DNA of 63,991 nt from an uncultured Collinsella sp. (GTDB lineage: Bacteria > Actinomycetota > Coriobacteriia > Coriobacteriales > Coriobacteriaceae): positions 1 through 63,991 of the forward strand of contig UQPI01000006.1 in NCBI GenBank assembly GCA_900542945.1. The letters run 5' to 3'. Below are positions 39,421-47,759 of this stretch, piece after piece. The position numbers and the translations under genes are program-made. Each line of letters opens with the position of its first letter. Within the stretch, counting starts at the first letter, position 1. The notes under the pieces were generated by a model that was not told where the DNA came from, did no database searches, and saw nothing but the letters and a program-made list of their open reading frames with translations.

Positions 39421-41274
39421 CTAGAACTCAATCTCGTCAAAGTCAAAAGCTTTCAAAGTGAGTCCAACGAGCTTGTCTGTGCGCTCCTGAATCTGCTCGC
39501 TCGTCCAGGTATCAGTGTTTACCAACTCGTTGTTCAGGTTCAACCCGTTGCGGTATCCGACATTCGCCCCGTTGACATCCTTGCGGTCTCGCTTGGTCAC
39601 AAAGGGCATGTTGCTCAGCTTTGAGTTATACCCGGTGATGGTTAGATTACCAAGCGTGTGGACCTGTTTCTCCTGCACCTCAATCGCCTTAGACATGTCG
39701 CCGTCCGCAACCATCTTCACCCATTCATCTGGAATGTTCTTGCCCTGAGGGAAGATGTGCTCGATTGTCCAGACGTAGTTTCCGGAGGCGTATCGTTCCC
39801 AAAGTGGCTTCATCTCTTTCGTAACGCTCGGAGATGCGATAACAGTAAGGATGTAGCGCGTCATATCGGGATTGACGTCGTAAATCGGCCCCTCAAGACG
39901 TTCTTTGAAGAAAGCGTCGCTGGCAGACACATCGACGAGACGCTTCTTGATGTACTCCGCGGCTGCAATGCCCTTGAGCCCCTCGCTTTCGAGGCTCTCA
40001 CAAATACTGATGAAGAGTCTCTCAAGATCACGTGTGGGAGGTGTATCGGTGAGGTTGCGCCGGACAAAGAAGCAGACGAGGAGCTTAACAAGAAGCGCGA
40101 GGGTTTCATCTTTTAGCTCCAATTGGCTCTGCTTCTTAAAGAGGAACAGCAGCAACAGGTAAGATGCGACGCCCTGCGCTCTCGAAAGCTCCAAAAGCTG
40201 ATGCGAAAGCTCGGAATCCGGGCTCTCTTGATCGAGTCCAATGATCCTCGAATAGAGTGCGGAATTCTCGGTCAGCTCGTCCAACACCTTAAGGGCGCCG
40301 TCATCAGATTCCATCCGCTTCTCGTAGATTTTCAGAAGGTTGGACCGCGTGGCAACGGAACCGAGGGGGAGCTGGGAACCAGATTCGCCGATAAATGGCT
40401 TGTTCACCTCCCGGCGGAAGGCGTCGTAGTTCTGGCGGAAGAAGCGTTCCTGCGTCTTGTAGTCATCGCCGAGATTGTGGAGCACTTCCTGCCAGCGTTC
40501 AAAGTAATAGTTGAGCTGTCCGTCATCCACCCCGGCAACCTTGCCGAGAAGCATGTTCTTGATAAGGTCAACGGCGCTCAAGGGAACACCGCGGTTGTTC
40601 AGGGACGCGAACAAGGTGTAGGCGTCAGCATGACTATCGACGGTAATCTGGACCACGACCGCCGAACACACCAACCTGCAGATATCAAGGAGGCAGCGAA
40701 CGCACTCGATTCCATCCCTGCCCTCAACGTCCTCACCCAGCCGATCGTAAAAATAGTTGAATGCCTTAGACATCTTTCTTAGACCAAGGAACTTCGGCTT
40801 TTGTATAACCGTATCTAAGCCGATATGTTCCTTCAAAATCCAGCGGTAATCCTCAAGGTTATGATTCTGAACCTGAGGAATAACGCGCGTGATTGACTTG
40901 TCAGATTTCAAGATCAGACGATTGCGCAAGGGTCGAATATCGTCCAACATCATGTCGTCATCGATAGAATCCTTATGCTCCATGATGCGAGTATAGAGGG
41001 CGGCAAGGAGAAGACTGAGCGTCGTCAGGCGTTGCTGGCCATCGATAACTTCATAGTGAATGGTATCCATCTTGGAATTCACGGTCCCGTTCACGACAAT
41101 AAACGAGCCCAGGAAGTAACCGGCGTCGTTTTGGGTGATATCATCATAGAGATTCGCCCAGTCGCGCTGATTCCAAGTGTATTCGCGCTGGTAACGAGGA
41201 ATGTCATAGATTTTTAGCATATCGGTCGACAGAATATTGGCAACCGTTGGGTCCTCTACGCTATTAATCATCAT
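39421..41274 (-). CDS. DUF262 and DUF1524 protein, GmrSD-type putative modification-dependent restriction enzyme
   Basis: A 617-residue protein that fuses the two halves of GmrSD-type enzymes. N-terminal DUF262 (GmrS-like, ParB-fold NTP-binding): IPRYQREYTWNQRDWANLYDDI, then YEVIDGQQRLTTLSLLLAAL. C-terminal DUF1524 nuclease of the HNH type: WTIEHIFPQGKNIPDEWV, HTLGNLTITGYNSKLSN. GmrSD cuts DNA with glycosylated or otherwise modified bases, so it is a likely phage defence. ATG 41274 follows AAAGGACCC; a TTG four codons upstream is less likely. It stands alone beside tRNA genes and repeat clusters, suggesting an accessory island. Confidence 0.88.
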   Translation of the reverse strand: MMINSVEDPTVANILSTDMLKIYDIPRYQREYTWNQRDWANLYDDITQNDAGYFLGSFIVVNGTVNSKMDTIHYEVIDGQQRLTTLSLLLAALYTRIMEHKDSIDDDMMLDDIRPLRNRLILKSDKSITRVIPQVQNHNLEDYRWILKEHIGLDTVIQKPKFLGLRKMSKAFNYFYDRLGEDVEGRDGIECVRCLLDICRLVCSAVVVQITVDSHADAYTLFASLNNRGVPLSAVDLIKNMLLGKVAGVDDGQLNYYFERWQEVLHNLGDDYKTQERFFRQNYDAFRREVNKPFIGESGSQLPLGSVATRSNLLKIYEKRMESDDGALKVLDELTENSALYSRIIGLDQESPDSELSHQLLELSRAQGVASYLLLLFLFKKQSQLELKDETLALLVKLLVCFFVRRNLTDTPPTRDLERLFISICESLESEGLKGIAAAEYIKKRLVDVSASDAFFKERLEGPIYDVNPDMTRYILTVIASPSVTKEMKPLWERYASGNYVWTIEHIFPQGKNIPDEWVKMVADGDMSKAIEVQEKQVHTLGNLTITGYNSKLSNMPFVTKRDRKDVNGANVGYRNGLNLNNELVNTDTWTSEQIQERTDKLVGLTLKAFDFDEIEF

Positions 41275-41671
41275 GGGTCCTTTCAATCGCCTTGCTCACA
41301 AACGACGGGAAATCCTTGTCGCTCTTGACTTCTCGCGCCGAATTAAATCTAGACTATAGTAATACCCATGGGCTACAGGAAAGAGAGCCGTGCACGGCGT
41401 GCGATCTTTCGAGAAGCGGCATCGGAGCTCTCAGCGCCTTGGTCACTTTCCACTCTATCCCAGTTGGAGACACAAAGCCCAAAACTCTAATGGAGACAGC
41501 AACTGTAAGCTTGGCTTTTCCCGCCTCATTGCACGCGTTTATTGACAATGAGCATCGGTTGCAAAGCACACAAGTGCACTTTCAGATTTAATTGTTGCAT
41601 ATTTGTTGCATGAGCTGTTGCATGAGAAGGCAGAATCAGAGGCTATATCGCCTCTGACCTGCGAAAACTCA
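41275..41671. other. Intergenic segment between the DUF262 gene and tRNA-Thr
   Basis: About 400 bases, lower in GC. It contains repeated TTGCAT words (GTTGCATATTTGTTGCATGAGCTGTTGCATGAG near 41595-41627). The open frames here have no recognisable protein. No integrase or att site could be identified. Confidence 0.5.
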
Positions 41672-41746
41672 TGGAGCCAGTGACAGGAATCGAACCCGCA
41701 ACCCACTGATTACAAATCAGTTGCGCTACCGTTGCGCCACACTGGC
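41672..41746 (-). tRNA. tRNA-Thr (anticodon TGT)
   Basis: Acceptor GCCAGTG/CACTGGC, anticodon arm CTGATTTGTAATCAG with TGT, TTCGATTCC, encoded CCA. Confidence 0.97.
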
Positions 41747-41893
41747 ACACTTGGCGCTTTCGCGCGAAGCCAATTAAGAATAAAGGAATTGCGGACGAGG
41801 CGCAACAGGACGCACAGCGTTATACAAATATGCAAAATCCAGCAACAACACGTACCAGGCCCGTTCATTTCTGTCAGTTCGCCCTCAATCTTA

Positions 41894-41965
41894 AAACCCT
41901 TCGTCAAAACGAATAGTTTTAATTACAATGAAATAGATAAAACTATTCGTTCTGGCGAAGGGTTT
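41894..41965. promoter_or_regulatory. Long inverted repeat in front of the HTH-HipA-like gene
   Basis: Left arm AAACCCTTCG..AAACGAATAGTTTTA and right arm TAAAACTATTCGTT..CGAAGGGTTT, 28 bases each, nearly perfect, around a 16-base centre. The right arm ends 4 bases before ATG 41970 and includes the GAAGGG that may be the ribosome-binding site. It probably is an operator bound by the protein it precedes, and may also fold in RNA to hide the start. Confidence 0.8.
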
Positions 41966-41969
41966 CGCG

Positions 41970-43310
41970 ATGTTAACTACCAAGGAAGCCGCCGAACTGC
42001 TCGACATCACTCCGCGCAGGGTGCAGGAGCTCATAAAAAACGGAGCACTTGAGGCCCGGAAGGCTTCTGGCGTGTGGCTTATCGACAAAGACAGCGTGGA
42101 CACGCGACTCCGCTCCGCAACCAAAAGAGGGGGACGGCCTCGTCGTGGACACGGGAAAAGCGAGATCGCATTCACCCTCATGAATCGCACGCACGAGGTC
42201 GCCCAGCTGGTCTACAGCACATCGCGAAAAGACTTTACCCACATCGGTGCCGACATCGATTACGCCCACGCCCCTATTGGAGTATTTGGCCCTAATAGCC
42301 CCATATCGCTCGACTCCTTCCGCATCTGGTGGCGCGGCCGCGGTATCCCGCTCGCACGCATTGGGCTAGCCTCCCTGCTTGCAGAAGCCGCAGTCGATGT
42401 TCCCGATGAACTCGTACAGCGAAATCTTGGTCTCTCCTTATCCGACCAGTATTGGATTAGGCCCCAAGACTCCGGTCTCGCGTGGGAAGATATCAATTTC
42501 TTCAATAATGCTTTTGACGACGTCTCTCTCAGCATCGCGCCCTTCGCCCCAGAGGGCAAGGCGGCTGCCGCAAAGCCCGACAACACCTCGGACGGCAATC
42601 TTCAAAAGTACTGGACATGCGAGGGTGACCGTCGAATCCTCCACAAGGCAGGTGCGCATCTAAACCAGGAACCCTATAACGAGATGGTGGCGACTGCACT
42701 TCACCGTCGCATCCTAAACGCTTGCGATTATGTACCCTATTCGCTCGAAGGCGTGGGTACTTCTGCCCTGAGCATATGCGATGTCTTCTTAACTGATGAA
42801 GAAGAGTATGTCCCTGCGTTCTATGTAAACCAGCACGCAAACGCAGATGAACGGCTAACCGACTACGAGCGATATGTAGCAAACTGCGAAGAGCTCGGGG
42901 TGACAGGCGTCAAGGATGCCCTTGACCGCATGATTGTATGCGACGACATCATCGCCAACTATGACCGCCATTGGCGTAACTTTGGCCTTGTACGAAACGT
43001 CAACACGCTAACCTGCAGACCTGCCCCCATCTTCGATTCGGGCTCATCGCTCTGGTGCAACATTTCTCTTGAGGAGCTTCGGGCAGGAGAGCACAGTTTT
43101 ACCAGCGCGCAGTTTCATTCAAGCCCCGCGAAACAAATGCTGCTTGTTGAGGATATGAGCTGGTTTAACGGCGACAAACTCGAAGGCTTCGTTGACGAGG
43201 CACTCGAGATTCTGTCCAGAAACGACGCGCTCACGGCAAGGCTGCCATATCTAAAAGAGGCACTTACATGGCGCCTCCGTAGAATGATCGACATCGCTGA
43301 ATGGAGTTAG
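41970..43310 (+). CDS. Excisionase-type HTH fused to a HipA-like kinase domain
   Basis: A 446-residue single-gene system. Residues 1-45 are an excisionase/MerR-like DNA-binding HTH (LTTKEAAELLDITPRRVQELIKNGALEARK, then VWLIDKDSV), and the rest resembles HipA/CtkA-type serine kinase: YWTCEGDRRILHKAGAH for the phosphate/lysine lobe, DNIIANYDRHWRNFG-like motif (DDIIANYDRHWRNFGLVRN) with the catalytic Asp, and PIFDSGSSL for the metal-binding Asp. Classical HipBA uses two genes; here DNA binding and kinase are in one chain, without a separate antitoxin. The inverted repeat just upstream fits autoregulation. Alternative: a non-toxic regulatory kinase. Confidence 0.75.
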   Translation: MLTTKEAAELLDITPRRVQELIKNGALEARKASGVWLIDKDSVDTRLRSATKRGGRPRRGHGKSEIAFTLMNRTHEVAQLVYSTSRKDFTHIGADIDYAHAPIGVFGPNSPISLDSFRIWWRGRGIPLARIGLASLLAEAAVDVPDELVQRNLGLSLSDQYWIRPQDSGLAWEDINFFNNAFDDVSLSIAPFAPEGKAAAAKPDNTSDGNLQKYWTCEGDRRILHKAGAHLNQEPYNEMVATALHRRILNACDYVPYSLEGVGTSALSICDVFLTDEEEYVPAFYVNQHANADERLTDYERYVANCEELGVTGVKDALDRMIVCDDIIANYDRHWRNFGLVRNVNTLTCRPAPIFDSGSSLWCNISLEELRAGEHSFTSAQFHSSPAKQMLLVEDMSWFNGDKLEGFVDEALEILSRNDALTARLPYLKEALTWRLRRMIDIAEWS

Positions 43311-43337
43311 CGAGACAGCGTCGCACCGTCAGCTCCC

Positions 43338-44015
43338 CTACCTCCCGCGGAGGGCCTTGAGCTTGGCCAGGGCATCGGGGCTCAGGCGACTGCCCAGAGT
43401 CATCTTGATCTGCGGAGCTTCCTCTGCCTCGTGAACGTCGTTATCGATCTGTTTGATCTCGTCCACCAGCATGCGGCTCGAGATGCGCGTGACACCCTTG
43501 CCCATGACGACGGCTTGAATTGTGCCATCACTCGATACCACGGAGCATGCGCGGCCCTCCTCACGTGCCTCGATGCAGAGCTTCTGCACCACGGTGTCGG
43601 CAGAGACGCCCGTCGGCGAAAACTCGATGCGCACGCCGCGGGCCGGCAGGTTGGGACGCTCGCTGGAGATATTGCCCGCACCGTCAAACACGATTACGGC
43701 CTCGTAGCGGCCCTGGGCAAACGCGGCAACGTCGTTGATGAGCGCCGTGCGCGCCATATCGTGAACGTCGCTGGAATACGAATCGTCGGAATGGTCGTAG
43801 ACGAGCTTTTCGTAGCGCGGCGTGCAGTGGATCACGTTGTAACCGTCGACCACCAGCAGCTCGGGCTTGTTGGAGTGCACCGTCGAGACCGGATCGGCGA
43901 TAGCCTGTGCAAACGCATTGCCGCCCACGCCGTAGGTCGCGGCCGAGACAATCGGCTTGGCCGAGCCTTCGCCAAAGCGCTTGGCTTTGGACTTGGCACG
44001 GTTCTTTTTGGACAT
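43338..44015 (-). CDS. NYN-domain nuclease, YacP/Rae1-like
   Basis: A 225-residue PIN-like (NYN) endonuclease. Conserved strand VVDGYNVIH with the first metal-binding Asp; later VIVFDGAG and SADTVVQKL, SVVSSDGTIQ contribute the acidic residues. The order rlmB-yacP resembles the Bacillus cysS-mrnC-rlmB-rae1 group, in which Rae1 cuts mRNA on the ribosome. The N-terminus has a basic, Ser/Lys-rich tail of 30 residues. It starts 3 bases after the end of rlmB, so the two are co-transcribed. The role as mRNA decay factor is inferred. Confidence 0.82.
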   Translation of the reverse strand: MSKKNRAKSKAKRFGEGSAKPIVSAATYGVGGNAFAQAIADPVSTVHSNKPELLVVDGYNVIHCTPRYEKLVYDHSDDSYSSDVHDMARTALINDVAAFAQGRYEAVIVFDGAGNISSERPNLPARGVRIEFSPTGVSADTVVQKLCIEAREEGRACSVVSSDGTIQAVVMGKGVTRISSRMLVDEIKQIDNDVHEAEEAPQIKMTLGSRLSPDALAKLKALRGR

Positions 44016-44018
44016 GCG

Positions 44019-44933
44019 CTACTCCTCCCCCATGAGCTCGCCGGCGTTGCGGCGCAGCCACTCAAAGCACAGCGCCGTGGTCGCCTGGGCAACATTGAGG
44101 CTCTCGGTCATGCCGCGCTGGGGAAGCTTGGTCAAAAAGTCGCATTTCTCGAGCACCAGGCGCGAGATGCCGTCGCCCTCGGAGCCCATGACGAGCGCCA
44201 CGCGACCCTCGAAGGGGGCGTCCCAGCAACTGCCTTCGGCGTGCTCGGAGGCACCGCCCACCCAAAAGCCAGCGGCCTTGAGGTCATCGAGTGCACGGGC
44301 GATATTGGGAACCTGCGCGATAGGCAGATGCATGACGGCGCCGGCTGAGGTCTTGTAGCTGCCCACGGTCACGCCGGCGGCACGCTTGTTGGCGATGACG
44401 ACGCCCGCGGCGCCCACGACCTCGGCGGAGCGCACGATGGCGCCAAAGTTACCGTCGTCAGTCACATGGTCGAGCACGATGACGAGCGCCGGACCGTCAC
44501 CCGCGCGGTCGAGGATATCGGCGACATCGGCATAGGGGAAGTTTCCAACCTCGAGCGCAATGCCCTGGTGAGCGCCATGGCTCGACAGTGCGTCGAGCTG
44601 CGCGCGCGGCACATACTTAATGCGGACGCCCGCGGCGTTGAGGTCGTCGACCAGACGAGACAGGGCGGCATCGCGCTCCCCGCCCTCGGCGATGAGCGCG
44701 CACTTGACGGGAAAGCCGGTACGCAGCGCCTCGGCGGCGGCGCGGCGGCCTTCGATAAACTCGCCCTTGGGAGCCTGGACAGCGTCGCGATTGCGATCGC
44801 GCTGCGGACGTGCGGCCTGGGCGCGATCGCGCTGGCCCTTGGGAGCGGCAGCGCGATCATTGCGGCGAATCGGACGCGAGCCAGAAGCAGCCTGCTTGCC
44901 GCCACGAGACGCACGCTTGCGATTGTCGGCCAT
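44019..44933 (-). CDS. rlmB: 23S rRNA (guanosine-2'-O)-methyltransferase RlmB (TrmH family)
   Basis: SPOUT-fold methyltransferase for G2251 of 23S rRNA, 304 residues. The first 60 residues form a highly basic, low-complexity tail (many Arg, Lys, Ala). Then GEFIEGRRAAAEALRTGFPVKCALIAEGGER (substrate-binding domain) and the SPOUT knot motifs LDHVTDDGNFGAIVRSAE, ALVMGSEGDGISRLVLEKCD, ESLNVAQATTALCFEWLR. Typical RlmB is 240-250 residues; the tail explains the excess. ATG 44933 behind AAGGAGGTCGCTAT. Confidence 0.92.
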   Translation of the reverse strand: MADNRKRASRGGKQAASGSRPIRRNDRAAAPKGQRDRAQAARPQRDRNRDAVQAPKGEFIEGRRAAAEALRTGFPVKCALIAEGGERDAALSRLVDDLNAAGVRIKYVPRAQLDALSSHGAHQGIALEVGNFPYADVADILDRAGDGPALVIVLDHVTDDGNFGAIVRSAEVVGAAGVVIANKRAAGVTVGSYKTSAGAVMHLPIAQVPNIARALDDLKAAGFWVGGASEHAEGSCWDAPFEGRVALVMGSEGDGISRLVLEKCDFLTKLPQRGMTESLNVAQATTALCFEWLRRNAGELMGEE

Positions 44934-45076
44934 ATAGCGACCTCCTTAAATAGATAACGAACAAGAATCGACCGTCCGAGCCACGGCACCTTGCCTTTCA
45001 ATCGTCGGGCATGACCACCAGGTCTATGCCCTCCTCTTTCAAGGCAATCTGCCGCACCTCGAACGGTCGACAAATA

Positions 45077-46543
45077 CTAGAGAGTCTTAATACGAGTGCC
45101 GGCGGCGGTATCCTCGATCGTGAGGCCCAGGTCCTTGAGCTGGTCGCGGATGGCATCTGCCAGATCCCAGTTCTTGGCGGCGCGGGCCTCGGCGCGGGCC
45201 TCGAGAATCTTGGCAGCGGCCTCGTCCACGTCGTCGCCCGTGTAGGCGACCAAGCCGGCGGCAACGCCTAGCAGACCCAGCGGCAACTCGACCTTGGGCT
45301 CGGGGAGCTCAACGCCAAATGTATCGAGCAGCTCGACCAGCGTATCGGCGGCGGCCAGGGCAGCGGTCTTGTCGGCAGCGTCGCCCGCCTGCTCCAGGTA
45401 CTGGTTGCACTCGGTCACAAAGCCAAAGACGGCACCCATGGCGCCGGCGGTGTTAAAGTCGTCGTCCATGCACTCCTTAAAGGTGGCACGGGTCTCGGCG
45501 GCCTTGGCGGCAAACGCCTCGGATGCTGCCTCATCGGCATCGGCCGTCGCATGGTTCGCGGCCCAGCGCAGGTTCTCGACCGTACCGGCGATACGCGTGA
45601 GCGAGTTTTCAGCACCCTCCAGGCGCTCCCAAGAAAAGTCGAGCGGCGAGCGATAGCTCGTCTGCAGCATCAGCAAGCGCAGAGCCGCGGCAGAGTGCTG
45701 CTCGAGCACCTCGGCCAGCGTAAAGAAGTTGCCGAGCGACTTGGACATCTTCTCGCCGTCGACCAGCAACATGCCCGTGTGCATCCAGGTGTTGGAGAAG
45801 CCCTGGTGCCAGGCGCAGGTGGCCTGGGCGCACTCGTTTTCGTGATGCGGGAAGGCAAGGTCGGAGCCGCCGCCGTGGATGTCGATCGGAGTGCCCAGGT
45901 AGCGATGCACCATGGCGGCGCACTCGGTGTGCCAACCGGGACGGCCCTCGCCCCAGGGGCTCGGCCAGCTGGGCTCGCCGGGCTTGGCGGCCTTCCACAG
46001 GGCAAAGTCGAGCGGGTCGTTCTTGTCCTCGTTCTCCTCGATGCGCGCGCCCACCATAAGGTCGTCGATGTTGCGGCCCGAGACCTGACCATAGCTGGAA
46101 TCACTGCGCACGGCAAAGTACACATCGCCGTTATCGGCAGCATAGGCATGGCCCTGCTCGATAAGCGTCTTGATCATGGCGATCATGGGGCCGATCTCCT
46201 TGGTTGCGCGGGGGCGCACATCGGGATCGAGCACGTTGGCGGCGCGCATGACGCCGATGAACTTGTCGGAGAACTCCGTCGCGACCTCGGCAGCCGTACG
46301 GCCTTGCTCGTTGGCGCGCTTGATGATCTTGTCATCGACATCGGTGAGGTTCTGGGCGAACGTGACCTCGTAGCCGCTCGCGATGAGCCAACGGCGGATC
46401 ACATCAAAGCTGATGAACGTGCGGGCATTGCCGATGTGGATGTTGTCGTAGACCGTGGGGCCGCACACGTACATGCGGACCTTGCCGGACTCGATGGGCT
46501 GGAACTCTTCCTTTTTATGGGTAGCGCTGTTGTAGATACGCAT
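45077..46543 (-). CDS. cysS: Cysteine--tRNA ligase
   Basis: Class I synthetase, 488 residues. Seen: HIGNARTFISFDVIRR (HIGH motif as HIGN), zinc-site cysteine segment MYVCGPTVYDN and HTECAAMVHRYLG, and KMSKSLGNFFTLAE (KMSKS). ATG 46543 has AAGGAGTAACGA before it. Adjacent to ispF (3 bases) and part of the cysS-ispF-ispD-disA operon. The C-terminus has the anticodon-binding helical bundle and ends RIKTL. Confidence 0.95.
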   Translation of the reverse strand: MRIYNSATHKKEEFQPIESGKVRMYVCGPTVYDNIHIGNARTFISFDVIRRWLIASGYEVTFAQNLTDVDDKIIKRANEQGRTAAEVATEFSDKFIGVMRAANVLDPDVRPRATKEIGPMIAMIKTLIEQGHAYAADNGDVYFAVRSDSSYGQVSGRNIDDLMVGARIEENEDKNDPLDFALWKAAKPGEPSWPSPWGEGRPGWHTECAAMVHRYLGTPIDIHGGGSDLAFPHHENECAQATCAWHQGFSNTWMHTGMLLVDGEKMSKSLGNFFTLAEVLEQHSAAALRLLMLQTSYRSPLDFSWERLEGAENSLTRIAGTVENLRWAANHATADADEAASEAFAAKAAETRATFKECMDDDFNTAGAMGAVFGFVTECNQYLEQAGDAADKTAALAAADTLVELLDTFGVELPEPKVELPLGLLGVAAGLVAYTGDDVDEAAAKILEARAEARAAKNWDLADAIRDQLKDLGLTIEDTAAGTRIKTL

Positions 46544-46546
46544 TCG

Positions 46547-47041
46547 TTACTCCTTAACGGTTTTCTGTAGCAGGCAGACGGCCCAGGCGCCGATTCCCTC
46601 GCCTTGGCCTTCCCAGCCGAGCTTTTCGGTCGTAGTGGCGGCGACGCCCACGTTTTCGACGTCAACGCCCAGAGCATGGGCGAGGTTGGCGCGCATGGCA
46701 TCGCGGTGCGGGGTGATCTTGGGCTGCTGGCAGGCAATGGTGCAGTCGGCATCGACAAACTCAAAGCCCAGCTCGCGCGCATAGTTCATTACGCGGGCAA
46801 GCAGTACCATCGAGTCGGCGCCCTCGTAGGCAGGGTCGGTATCGGGGAACAGCTTGCCGATGTCTCCCCCGCGGCAGGCGCCCAAAATGGCGTCGGCCAA
46901 GGCGTGCGCGAGCACATCGGCATCCGAGTGGCCCAGCAGGCCGCGCTCGTAGGGAATGTCAACCCCGCCGATGATACATCGACGCCCCTCCACCAGACGG
47001 TGAACGTCGTAGCCGTGTCCAATGCGCAGATTACTGAACAT
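46547..47041 (-). CDS. ispF: 2-C-methyl-D-erythritol 2,4-cyclodiphosphate synthase
   Basis: Fifth step of the MEP isoprenoid pathway; converts CDP-ME 2-phosphate to MEcPP with loss of CMP. 164 residues. Seen: GHGYDVHRLVEGR with the Asp-His metal pair, LLGHSDADVLAHALADAILGA, and the C-terminal NVGVAATTTEKLGWEGQGEGIGAWAVCLL. It overlaps the end of ispD by 11 bases, so it is translationally coupled. Metal-dependent trimer in the cytoplasm. Confidence 0.96.
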   Translation of the reverse strand: MFSNLRIGHGYDVHRLVEGRRCIIGGVDIPYERGLLGHSDADVLAHALADAILGACRGGDIGKLFPDTDPAYEGADSMVLLARVMNYARELGFEFVDADCTIACQQPKITPHRDAMRANLAHALGVDVENVGVAATTTEKLGWEGQGEGIGAWAVCLLQKTVKE

Positions 47042-47759
47042 GGGGAAGGTCCTCTCCCTCGGCCATGCGACCGAGCAGAATCGCGGTTACGGGGCGCAGG
47101 TCCTCGGGTACCGTCACCTTAAGGTTGTCGCGCGGGCTCTGGACGCAGCGAACGCGTCCTCCCATGCGCTCGACCAGCGAAGAATCGTCGGTCCCGATAA
47201 AGCCCTCGGCGATAGCTGCGGTATGGGCGCGCTTCATGGCATCGACGCTAAAGATTTGCGGCGTCTGCGCGGCCCAGTACAGCTCGCGCGGCGGCGTCTC
47301 GACGATGTTGTCGCCGTCGACGATCTTGAGCGTGTCGATTGCGGGCTGACCGCACACGACACCGTCGAGGGCACGGTCGCTCACGAGCACGTCGACAGCG
47401 TGATCGATGGCCTCGGTGGTAATGAGCGGACGAGCGCCGTCGTGAATGGCGACATATTCGAAACCCGCCGGAACCGCATGCACGCCGGCACGGGTGGAAT
47501 CCTGGCGGGTATCGCCGGCATCGGCAAAGCTGATGGGCGTGCCATAGTCAAACGGGTCGATGGCCAGGCGGCGCATCTCGGCACGGCGCTCGGCAGGGCA
47601 AACCACGACGATATGGCCGACCTTATTGCTACGGTCAAATGCGCGGATGGACCAGCTCATAAGCGGACGGCCCGCTACATTGACGAGCTGCTTACCACCG
47701 GGGTTACCAAAGCGCTGGCCGCTGCCACCGGCAACGACCACGGCGCATACGGGCGCCAT
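47031..47759 (-). CDS. ispD: 2-C-methyl-D-erythritol 4-phosphate cytidylyltransferase
   Basis: Third step of the MEP pathway; joins MEP to CTP. 242 residues. Seen: N-terminal AVVVAGGSGQRFGNPGGKQLVNVAGRPLMSWSIRAF with the CTP-binding GG motif; AIHDGARPLITTEAID; and the C-terminal AAQTPQIFSVDAMKRA and TDDSSLVERMGGRVR. ATG 47759 is set because the conserved MAPVCAVVVAG begins there; upstream codons in the same frame belong to disA. Overlaps disA by one base and ispF by 11. Confidence 0.96.
   Translation of the reverse strand: MAPVCAVVVAGGSGQRFGNPGGKQLVNVAGRPLMSWSIRAFDRSNKVGHIVVVCPAERRAEMRRLAIDPFDYGTPISFADAGDTRQDSTRAGVHAVPAGFEYVAIHDGARPLITTEAIDHAVDVLVSDRALDGVVCGQPAIDTLKIVDGDNIVETPPRELYWAAQTPQIFSVDAMKRAHTAAIAEGFIGTDDSSLVERMGGRVRCVQSPRDNLKVTVPEDLRPVTAILLGRMAEGEDLPHVQ

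Noticed and set aside
41354..41569. Frame of 71 codons in the gap before tRNA-Thr, possible integrase remnant
   Set aside because: No integrase motif or recombinase catalytic residue was found, and no matching direct repeat at the tRNA.
44995..45076. Protein-like tail RPFEVRQIALKEEGIDLVVMPDD between cysS and rlmB
   Set aside because: The phrase is credible, but the open frame before it is antisense-like and starts in cysS; no domain can be named. It could be a remnant of a lost gene; insufficient evidence.
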